Source of the DNA: Anisus vortex
Lineage: Eukaryota; Mollusca; Gastropoda; Planorbidae
Assembly: GCA_949126835.1 (NCBI GenBank)
Contig: OX421507.1
Location: forward strand, 12,466,852-12,530,851
Direction of reading: 5' to 3'
Length of the DNA: 64,000 bases
Made by a program: the position numbers and the translations under genes. The notes beneath the pieces are model-generated. The model was not told the origin of the DNA. It searched no databases and saw only the letters and a list, made by a program, of their open reading frames with translations. Of the stretch, positions 22,401 through 30,800 are shown in pieces (position 1 is the stretch's first letter; every line of letters starts with the position of its first letter).

Positions 22401-24088
22401 GTTAATGACTGCTGGGAACTTGTAGCTCTAGCATCTTGAGCCTCATACTGCAATTGGCCAACCGTAGCATGGGGAATGTGACGTTGAACTACAGTGTCAT
22501 TGGCTAATGCTTTATGAGACGGCGACTGGGGGACCATTACAGCTAGATTCTTCTGGAGGCTCTGACCTTTCATAGTTGTGGATGGCTGGTCCTGTTGACT
22601 TTGGCGGGAGTGCTTTTGTTGGTCAAGTAGCTGCTTCTGCTGTTGTTGGGCCTGCTGCACTAATTGTAGTAATAAGTGCTGTGAGGAATCTGGATTCGGC
22701 TCCAGCTTTTGTGCTAACTGTTGTAGATGATAGCTAGCATGTACATTTCCCGACTTGACCATCCTTTTATTATTCATTTCTGATTGGAAGTTGTGTTCTT
22801 GCAATTCCTGAATCTGAAATTCAATCTGCTGGGCCAACTGCTCTGTGTACTGGAAACCTGGCAGCTGTACATCTTCAGGAGCACTTGCTATGTGTTGGGT
22901 ATCTGTTTTTTTTGACAGTTGAAGCATGCCCACGGGTATGAAATCATTATCGTCATCCTCATCATTGATTTCAGACATGCGGCGCTCAGCTGCTGACTTT
23001 CTCTTGCTCTCCTTTGACTTTGACTTTCTGGGTTTAGTAGTGGGGTGATTATTTGGCATTGAAGGGAGAGTACTCAAAGACAAATGTCCTGAGCCTACTG
23101 TTGTATCCACAGTTAACGGCGAACAATGTCCAAGTTTTTGTGAACTGTCAAAATTATTGTAATGTAATGTCTGAAATCCAGAAATTTTATCACTTGTTTG
23201 TGTACTGTTTGAAAATTCATGCAAACTATTATTGGCGCCTTTACTATCCAATAATAAAATGCTTCCTCTCTTGTCATGTTCTGAAACATTCCTCGAATAA
23301 TCTGAAAAATTGGTCAATACTGATGAGCTACTACCTTGTAGTTCAGATACCTCATTTGTGTTCTCTTGCTTGAAATTAGTCATTGAGTGCATAGTTGCTT
23401 CAGATAATTTACAGCTGTCTGTGCCATGTGTGGCCATGTTGTAAGGCAGGTGTATGCTCGGTGTGGCTGTCCCAACAAATGATCCCACTCCTGGCTCAGC
23501 AGCATTTCCCAGAGTAAGCTCACGCTGATTTTGTGGCAAAGAAGCTGACTCAGGAAAATGAGTAAAACCAGGCACAGTCTTATCAATGTTGTTGTTATTG
23601 TTCTGCTTAGACACCTGACTGATAAGGCCTCTGGCTCCCGAATTGCTCTGCCCACCCTTGGAAGGCTTCAGGATTGCCTTTGATTGTGACTTAACATCAA
23701 TTAAAGGCCGGTGTTGAGACAAATGCGTATTTGTCACCAGTCTAGAGCTAGCTCTGTCCACTTCCTGGCTCTCAACATTTGATGGTGTAGAATAAGCAGA
23801 TACAGATTTTATTGAGTTAAAAGCCTCAGAACTCGGCACAGATGTCTCTGATCTCACAACAATCATTGGTGACTTTGAAAAACTTGGAGAAATGACATTA
23901 TTAGAAGCAGTGGATGACCCTGTACCAGAAATAGATTTCATGCCCCGCTGTAGCAATGAGGTGTCATGCTGTTCATTCTCTCCATACTCTCTAGTGTTTA
24001 CATTTTGATACTCACTATCTGTGTACTGACTTAATACACTCTTCTCTTGAACTTCTTGAAAAAGTTGATTTATCCTCCCCTCTTCCAT
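11229..24088 (-). CDS. Large C2H2 zinc-finger protein, 3102 aa (five coding exons)
   Basis: Spliced coding sequence 24088-18610, 18468-17702, 15695-15048, 14740-14524, 13426-11229. All junctions are GT-AG and phases agree, giving 9309 nt. The start ATG has G at -3 and +4 and an in-frame TAA 33 nt upstream. Residues 1-1826 are largely low-complexity: Gln-rich around 417-490, SPRH/SPRQ-rich around 670-700, a 14-residue repeat at about 1382-1437 and an Arg-rich stretch near 1632-1660. Five C2H2 fingers follow: 2310-2329 (11, not 12, residues between Cys and His), 2337-2358, 2576-2596, 2604-2624 and 2632-2652, the last two joined by TGEKP. A basic KKRKKK stretch lies near 2690 and a Tyr/Ser/Gln-rich tail fills about 2800-3090. 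This suggests a nuclear DNA-binding regulator. The family is not recognised. Confidence 0.85.
13491..14383 (+). mobile_element. Non-autonomous Helitron in a zinc-finger gene intron, duplicated 3' end
   Basis: Starts TCATATATATAAATCTC after an A and ends CTAG before a T, with hairpin CCGGT-TCGGAGG-ACCGG about 11 nt upstream of the end. These are textbook Helitron termini. A diverged copy of the last ~170 bp, ending in GGGCACATACCTGCTAT near 14197, lies just upstream, so the 3' end is tandemly duplicated. It is 893 bp with no Rep/helicase frame. It lies in the intron between coding exons 4 and 5. Confidence 0.75.
14524..14740 (-). CDS. Zinc-finger gene coding exon 4: zinc fingers 1 and 2
   Basis: Acceptor ATACATTTCAG then ATTATTTTG; donor AAAG then GTATGT. 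Finger 1, FKCKACGKMFSSSTIYRHLRVH, has C-X2-C-X11-H-X3-H, one residue short of the classical X12 spacing. Finger 2, IACDLCDKTYTQKQSLDQH, is canonical with H-X4-H. The linker DPDYK is not the TGEKP type. Ends one base into a Gly codon that is completed by the next exon. Confidence 0.85.
14741..15047. other. Intron between zinc-finger gene coding exons 3 and 4
   Basis: 307 bp of AT-rich sequence bounded by GTAAGT and TTTCAG on the minus strand. No embedded element is seen. Confidence 0.75.
15048..15695 (-). CDS. Zinc-finger gene coding exon 3 (residues 2083-2298)
   Basis: Acceptor ATTTATTTCAG then GGTCGCCCT; donor GAT then GTAAGT. It is 648 nt, phase 0 at both ends. It encodes GRPVNENYTYESQQQ onward, then an acidic Asp/Ser/Leu-rich stretch ending with a Lys/Glu-rich helix-prone segment (KEEGKKEEKKMKERKHQYD) just before the first finger. 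Acidic, hydrophobic-spaced sequence such as LDSSSQLDLSGL could act as a transactivation segment; that is inference. Confidence 0.8.
16198..17281. mobile_element. hAT element (1084 bp) with perfect 8-bp target duplication
   Basis: Termini CATAGGTTCTCAAC and its inverted copy GTTGAGAACCTATG are flanked on both sides by GTCTAATC (16190-16197 and 17282-17289). It lies in the intron between coding exons 2 and 3 of the zinc-finger gene. Several long G runs lie near both ends. Its core (about 16655-16810) is clearly related to 54385-54525 inside the 53457 element, although the terminal repeats of the two differ. No intact transposase. Confidence 0.85.
17702..18468 (-). CDS. Zinc-finger gene coding exon 2 (residues 1827-2082)
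   Basis: Acceptor TTTAGTTTCAG followed by AATCTCTTG; donor ATG followed by GTGAGT. It completes the split Glu codon and ends in phase 0. It encodes a Ser/Pro/Trp-rich stretch with Trp spaced roughly every 10-20 residues (for example SSWSS, KPWTT, PSWNAT, SAWTM, QAWPA). It has no Cys/His finger and is probably disordered. Confidence 0.8.
18610..24088 (-). CDS. Zinc-finger gene coding exon 1 (residues 1-1826)
   Basis: A single 5479-nt coding stretch, 59% of the protein. It starts at ATG 24088 and ends GAAG followed by GTATGA, leaving one base of a split Glu codon. The content is Ser/Gln/Pro/Lys/Glu-rich with no recognisable folded domain. Visible segments are an acidic NDEDDDND patch near residue 370, Gln-rich helices, SPRQ/SPRH repeats, a long Lys/Glu/Ser charged region and an RSRSRRRR basic cluster. 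Small open frames on the opposite strand here are shadows. The coding call rests on the uninterrupted length and on correct splicing into the next exon. Confidence 0.85.
19778..19945 (-). repeat. In-frame 42-bp coding minisatellite (four 14-aa repeats)
   Basis: Four tandem copies encode KEEDTEDKSSVKKH. The last copy in protein order changes D to G (KEEGTEDKSSVKKR). The unit length is a multiple of three, so copy-number change preserves frame. It sits in the charged part of coding exon 1 of the zinc-finger gene. Confidence 0.95.
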
Positions 24089-24247
24089 TGCAGAGGGCCT
24101 AACTACCAGAATCCATACTTAATATAGTTATTCCAGAACATAGACAAGATGACCCATGTTTGATTCAATACACAATTATTTCCTGCAACATGATAATCCT
24201 CAATGACACTGTTTACTAAGCGCCGTACTTGATCTTCATTTTAAATT
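24089..24247 (-). promoter_or_regulatory. 5' leader of the zinc-finger gene with four short upstream ORFs
   Basis: An acceptor CTTTTATTAATTTCAG precedes 24247. The inferred 159-nt leader holds four ATG-initiated mini-ORFs before the main start: 24239-24216 (7 codons plus stop), 24191-24165 (8 plus stop), 24157-24128 (9 plus stop) and 24116-24099 (5 plus stop). None overlaps the main frame. Such clusters commonly lower or condition translation of the main ORF in eukaryotes. That role is inferred, and the leader boundary depends on the acceptor being used. Confidence 0.5.
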
Positions 24248-26366
24248 CTGAAATTAATAAAAGTAAAAGAGTGGTAAATTTTGTTTTAATCATGCATCAA
24301 AAAAAATGAAATTTTGCGTAAACATTAGAGTTCCCTTTTCTTAAGGTCATTACAGTCCATAGCTAGTGAATCAGAGCTGGTAGATTTGGCAACAGTATGG
24401 CCAATATATGCCCTAGTTGTCTTTATATTTTTTCCATGCCGGGAACCCATTAGGTCACTAATCTTATTTTTCTTATATGTTAAAAATGCTCCTTCTATAC
24501 AGAAGATTATTGCATCCTACGATTATCCGTGTTTTTAGTCTAGTCTTGCATTTTGATTAGGGTTTTAAATGATGTCAAGTTGTTGGTTTCCCTGGTTTGT
24601 TCAGGCAACCCATTCCATGCCTGAATGTTACTCAGGAAGAAAGATAACTTAAATGTGTTTCCTCTTACATATGGCATTAGAAAATTATTTGAAAGATCTG
24701 AAATGGGTATTTGTAAATAAATGACAATAAATTTCTTTTACTACTGCTAAACTACCACATTTAGATATATTGTAAGCTTAAATTTATTATTATTTCTGTT
24801 TATAATATTAATTCGTCCATTACTGAAGTCGAAATTTTTTCTATACAAGTACCTACTATAGTGTAAAACATAACTATAGGCCTAATTAATGCAGTTGTAT
24901 AGCCATTTAACTGTGTAAATAAATAAAAGTTTAATAGAAGGCTACTTATGCTGCTTTAAGTGATTAGCCTTTATTTAGCCAGTCTATCTAAACTAGGCCA
25001 AACTTTACTCATTTGAAGTCTAAACTCAGAACTAGAGTTGAGTCTGGAGTAGAGTATTAAACATGCAACACATAAAAAAAAGTAAGCAAAATAATCAGTT
25101 TCAGGTTTACCTCTAAGACTAGACTACAATTATTCATATAAATAATAGAGTCATAGTAAACATTATGTTTCTAGGCTATTCCGTTAAATTAAATCTCACT
25201 AAAAGGCCTATGCATACAATAATTGTCAGTGACTAGACATTATTTTACTATTTTACTATTGAATGGACTATTGAAAGTTATGGAGAACTCTGGACACAGA
25301 CATTCTTGATAATTGTTAATTGTAACATTTTTATTTATATAGGCCTATATGCCTTTAAATTTACCATAAATCTTTAACACTAGGCCTATTTATATTTACA
25401 ATCCTATTTTTGTCTTTTATAATTATAAACTAACTGTTTCTTTACAATGTTTTTTATTCTTATATGCCTAACTAAGCCTAATTAATAGAATGACTAATGT
25501 TTTCCTTGCAATGTTTTTTATTCTTATACCGGTAATAGTAACTTATTATATAAATTTACTTAGTTTAGTTTTTTATACTTGTAGGCATATATTCATAATA
25601 TAATGCAAAAGCCAAAAGATATGTCAATATGTCCCAGTCAAAGTGGACATAGTGTCACATAGTAATGTTTGGTCATAGTTATTCTTTGTTAAATATTATT
25701 AAATATGATTATGTCCATACTCATACTATTTTAACTTAAAACTTAGCCTCGCCTTAGCTTAGCTTTTATTAAAGTTTAGGTCTAATTGAAACTTTAAAGT
25801 AATGAAAGCAGACTTGTTTTATGCTGAATACTGAATGGAACTCAAATACAGTATCAGTATTCATCAAATACTTTCAAATACATGAGCAGGTCATCTGAAT
25901 TATTTGACTTGACATAGTAATTTCAAACTTCATAACTTCATAGTTACTTAATTACTTAATAAAAGTTAGATTGATAAGTATTTTAAGTAGGCCTATTAGA
26001 TAGACCTACTACTACTAGTCTAGACTTAGACTAGTATTAGTATTTTACATTTTATAAATAAAGATTAGTATCAGATTCATTAGTAAAATACTTAAATAGT
26101 AATACCACAGTCATGCTAATACTAATGAGGTAATAATTGTTAATGCATCGTAAAAACAAAGCCAACAAAGACTATTAATAAGCAATGATGGATGCTTCTT
26201 TTTACAATTCTGCATAAGATGTAAAAAAAAAAAAGTAGGCCTATTAAATTTGGAAGAAATTTCTTTTTAATTTTTATTTTTATGACTATTTCATGCTAAT
26301 TTTCTTGTTTCTGCAAAACGGAAGAAAATTGCACTGGATTCTAAGTCATACAAAAAACTATATTTA
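24248..26366. other. Probable first intron of the zinc-finger gene
   Basis: AT-rich with many TAGGCCTA-type words. It holds one dispersed-repeat fragment (24488-24606) shared with 43010-43128. I see no coding exon on either strand. The intron call depends on a first exon near 26.4-26.6 kb. Confidence 0.4.
24488..24606 (+). repeat. Dispersed repeat fragment, copy A
   Basis: Shares an ordered set of blocks (AGAAGATT, GCGTCC/GCATCC-TACGAT, GTCTAGTCTTGCATTTT, TTTTAAATGATGT, CCTGGTTTGTTCAGGC) with 43010-43128 in the same orientation, roughly 85% identical by eye. The repeat continues rightward here (CAACCCATTCCATGCC) but not in the other copy. Class unknown. Confidence 0.7.
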
Positions 26367-26600
26367 CTAGAGTAATGTACATACATCGAGGAAAAATACT
26401 GGTGTTGTCTCAAATAAAAAATAAACAAAATCATACACTAAACGAGTAGCTAAAAATATTTGTATCGTTGGCTGTTCTGGAGACGCCATTGAAAACTAAA
26501 TTGTCCAAATATACGATTGTCGGTTCCGGTTTGCAATGTGAAAGAAAACGGCTTTCTTCCGTATCACTCAGTATCATTGTAACAGAGAAATGTAGAGAAA
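26367..26600 (-). promoter_or_regulatory. Candidate promoter/first exon of the zinc-finger gene
   Basis: A small CpG-containing patch in CpG-poor surroundings. On the minus strand it holds two ETS-like cores (ACGGAAGAAAG and ACCGGAACC), then ATGGCGTCTCCAGAACAG in a fair start context at 26489. That frame (MASPEQPTIQIFL onward) runs 40 codons to a stop at 26367. Potential donors are GAT-GTATGT and AGT-GTATGA. Spliced to 24247 neither gives a long in-frame fusion, so the 40-codon frame would be an upstream ORF, or a different short exon. Start site and donor are guesses. Confidence 0.35.
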
Positions 26601-27790
26601 AAGTAATCAAAAGATTTGTAAGGGAAAAAATTCAAAGATGCGTTTCTACATTTTGTTTTCAGTTTATTTATTAAAATTTAATGTTGATACGAATTTAAAC
26701 TGTTAAGAAAATGCTTTCCCTTGTAGGCCTACTTAAAAGTTAAAACCTTCATTAATTTTTAAAAATATATTATAATAACTTGGCCTTGGCGGACTCGCAG
26801 AACTAAGTCCTAAGTAGGCCTACTTAAATTAATGTAAATTGTCAGTGTAACTTTGTAAAAAGTGTAAAATTAGAAAAAACTTATTTTAATTAAATTAACA
26901 AACTAGAGGGCCGTGACGATGCTCAAGCTCGATATTTATACAAATCGACAATATCGTGCTATTATAATCTTATAAATGATCGATAGGTCTACACTTGCAA
27001 TGGCTTAAATTGCCTCTTCTATTGTTCCGTGGTTACATACATACGCCCCTTTTGTTCAGATACTTAGTGGAATTTATGTGAACTTAGTTGCTTCAAATGG
27101 AATTTATATCACACTGTTAAAAGACATATATTAAAAGGTTGATCAGATGAAACTGTCCCTAATAGTAATTGGGAGTGCTGAAGAGGACTTGCACAAAACT
27201 ATGGGGGGGGGGGGGGGGGGGAGAAACAACATTGTCTGCAAATAAGGTGGAGTAAGGAGCCCACTGACCAAATTTGTACTAAAGAATGAAAATGATTGTG
27301 CCCACCCTGGAAAGTTCTTATACTTATAGGCCTATAGTCTATAAATCTATATTATAATTATATAGTCGTGTCATATCCCATCTAGTCTAGAAAATACATT
27401 CGGACGTCCACTACGGGACATTTTCTTTTAAGAAGAGTTTGAAGACTTTTATCTTTGCATGGCTACTGTTATTTGTGTCTTCCCATCAGCAACTAAATTG
27501 TGGAAAGAAAGCGCACTAAATTTAATAACATGGATAGATTCGCTATATATAATTATTTTTACTAGGTCTATCTAGCCTACTATTGTTTAGTGTAGCTGTT
27601 TTGCTCGGTAATTAGACATTACTCATTTATTTTAAGAGGATACTAGTTTTAGAAATTTTACTTTTATATTAGTATATTATTAATAAATACATTATATTAG
27701 GATTTAATATTATTTTATGAGGCTTTAATAATTATAAAAACAAAATTGCTAGCATTAAAATTATAATCACAACCAAATCTCTTTTTATAG
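26601..27790. other. Intergenic spacer between divergent genes
   Basis: About 1.2 kb between the candidate minus-strand promoter and RPL22. It contains a long G run near 27204-27221. No gene is seen. Confidence 0.5.
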
Positions 27791-27859
27791 CACGTGACTT
27801 GACGGGACTTTTAAGAGAATCTCGTTCGTAACTTCCTTTTTTGTTCCACGCCGATCAAC
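27791..27859 (+). promoter_or_regulatory. RPL22 core promoter and 5'TOP leader
   Basis: CACGTGAC at 27791-27798 is a perfect E-box (Myc/USF/MITF-type). A pyrimidine tract CTTCCTTTTTTG begins at 27832, the expected 5'TOP start for a ribosomal-protein mRNA, leaving a 28-nt leader before ATG at 27860. A TATA-like TTTTTATAG lies just before the E-box. TOP control through mTOR/LARP1 is established for this gene class; its use here is inferred. Confidence 0.6.
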
Positions 27860-27868
27860 ATGCCTACT
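27860..27868 (+). CDS. RPL22: RPL22 coding exon 1 (Met-Pro-Thr)
   Basis: Nine coding bases, ATGCCTACT, followed directly by GTAAGT. A tiny coding part in exon 1 is usual for ribosomal-protein genes. Phase 0. Confidence 0.85.
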
Positions 27869-30800
27869 GTAAGTTAACCCGTCCCGTTAAATAAAATTAA
27901 ATTTCAGGTTTTCACGTTCAACTAAACGAATTGAGTTCATTTATATAATTATAATTGCATAATTTATATAAGTTTAAAAAAAAAAAATACGAAGTTAAAT
28001 TTAATTATTCGAATCGACAACTTCAACTTCAAGGAACTTGACTAGATCTAGATCTAGACTAGCTAGACTCAAGATCTAGACTAGGTCCTAGGTTGGAGTA
28101 GGCCTACTAGACTTAGACTTAGACTATAGATCTAGATCTATATATCTAGTGCTTGGACCGACTTCTCAAGTTCTTGGACTTGACTTGATTCTTGATGAGT
28201 CGATGAGTTGAGAGTTGATTGACTTGGTCTCTTGAGTCTGACTACTCAGACTAATGTTTTAACATGACGTTACCCGTGCCCGTTACAATACATGGCTATT
28301 ACAGTCATGACTCATGACTAAGGCACTAAGGACAAGGAGGCCTAGTCTAAATCTAGACTAGATGTCTCTAACTTAAAAAAAAAAACCAAAGAAAAAAAAT
28401 AATCACTAGACTCTAGATCTAATCTAGATCTAATAAATAAGGCTTTATAACTTTTTAAGGTAATACTTTGGTTTAGCTGCCTCACAAAAAGTCTTAAATG
28501 TTTCTTAAATTTTTAGGGTAAAACTACAGTAAAAGTCTGGAATAAAAAAAAAAGTTGTCTTTTTGTATCTGTCTTGGCCCCGGCTTAGTTAAAAACGCAT
28601 GTGACCTTTTGAGAGAGCTATCACCAAGCAATAAGACTCCCTCCTTCTCTTTGCAAGCTGTCGCATTTGGTACCTTAGTATGGGTTTCAAAATGTCTCTA
28701 TCGTCACCGCGTGCACTGTTTTAAAATGGCAAAGTAAAATTTCATGAGGGAGTTTTAAAAACAAAAATAAATTTACAGTTTTAATTTTTACGCCACTCCA
28801 CTAGATACCCTAGCCTAGCTTGAACAATTAACTTAACGAATCTGCAAACTTTTTTAAACCACTTTCACTCTAACAAAATACTAGACTAGATACCATATAA
28901 TTTTTCGTGAAAAAAAATGGAAGTGGTCATACGGTAGTCATACTTAAGGGAATGACAAACTCATATTTAATAAAATGTTGTCAATCATCTTGTTGGGTTT
29001 GGCCACTGTCATTAAATTGTCAAATACATATATGGGCATAATTTTTAGTACCAGTAGCATTCTTGACATTAGACCTACACTATTCATCTTCGCTTGTAGG
29101 CCTATGCCTTATAGTCCTTATAGAAACAAATTGTAGGTCTAATAAAAAAGCAAGCTAACAACTTGTGCGTCTGAAAAAGAAATACCAGATAGCTCAACAT
29201 ATGACAATGATAGTAATACAGTAGACCTAATGGAAATAGGAAAATACAGTAGACATATTCAGAAAATACTTTGACACATTAGTTTTGAAGAGCACAGTAG
29301 TAACTGTGTCGGAGCATTTTGTTAATATGAATATTGGTCGAAAGTATTAACTGATCCCGCACCAAGCTACTTATTACTCCCCAGGCCCAAGACTTTATTT
29401 TAGAATGGCTGGGACATCGATAGGGTTCCCAAATTATAATTTTTTTACTTTTTTTGTTGGTGAAAAAAGGATAACATGTAGAGAGTAAATTGCTTGAAAC
29501 ATTACTTACCTTTTTAAAATTAGAATAAAAGTCTTGAAATAATTGGATTTATTTGTAATATTAATTCATAAGAAAAGTTTCACCAAAACATAGATCCATT
29601 TTAGCGGAAGGTAAATATCAGCCATTAGAACTGCACTTTCAATTTAAAAAAAAAAAACTCAATATGTTAAGGTGGGGAAATTCCACCCCTTACAATTCAT
29701 GTAATTCAAGTAACAAAAAGGCTTGTACAAGATTATAGCTAATATCTATTCTGTGTGTCTTTTTTTAAAAATAGAAAGCAGTAAAGCGCCCTGGCAAAAT
29801 TCAAGCTGGAAAGGGTGGTAAGAAAAAGAAGACCACTCTTAGATATACAATTGACTGCACACATCCTGTTGAAGATGGCATTATGGATGCTGCTAATTTT
29901 GTAATTATATTTCTTTTTTTTTTTTTTTTAATTTACTTGTTGTAAAATAAAGTACCCTTCTTGATCATAGGGCCGGTGAAGCAGCGTTCACCAGTTTCTG
30001 TGGCCTCTGCCTACTAGGTAATTGTATGGCCAGCACAATGTACAGCTGACTTTTATTTACCCCAATTACGAAAAATGCCCATCAGAACTGGGTAGACTCA
30101 AAGAAACCCTCCAGACCCTAATCCTAGCCTTCACTAGAATTTGAGCCCAGGGCCTTCAATATGCCTGTCAAACATGCTGCCACTCTGCCTCGTGCCCCAT
30201 AATTGTCTTCTTGGTTTGGATTGTATTTTTCTGATCATTTAAATTTGAACCCATTGTCTACTTTTCTTAATATATATATAATATATAGGATTCCTTATCC
30301 CTTATGCGAGAACAAATGCCTGAACAGAGAAAACCAGTAGGCCTAATTTATTTACCATTTGCAAAGGGTAAAATATATTTTGTTACTATTTATAATTAGG
30401 CTAAATTTTAGCAAAAACTTGCAAAAGGATATGTGTAAGGATAAGTTACATGGGACTATATAATTTCATCTAGAATACTTTCTTAAAATGTCTAAAAACT
30501 CCACAATAGATGGGTTTGTTTCTCAAAATATATTAAATTTTTGTATACATTATATAGCCTAAGGTATGTAGGCTTTATAGTGTGCAACCGTAATTTGAAC
30601 CATGTTTTTTTTAATTTAATTAATAAATATTTCGGTCCTAAGCCCAAGGTCCTTGTTTTTGTCTTGTGTGTTCATTTTGTTTAGTTGATATAGGCATGTC
30701 TGAGTTAAATTATTTTAGTTTCTTTTCAGTATATTTATAAGTATTTTGAACTAGGGTTATCTTCCCTAGTTAATATTAGGGCCACCTTCCCTAATATTTG

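Noticed and set aside
28180..28245. Box C/D snoRNA in RPL22 intron 1 (TTGATGA ... CTGA)
   Set aside because: Lies in CTTGA-type simple sequence, box C is imperfect and there is no terminal stem.
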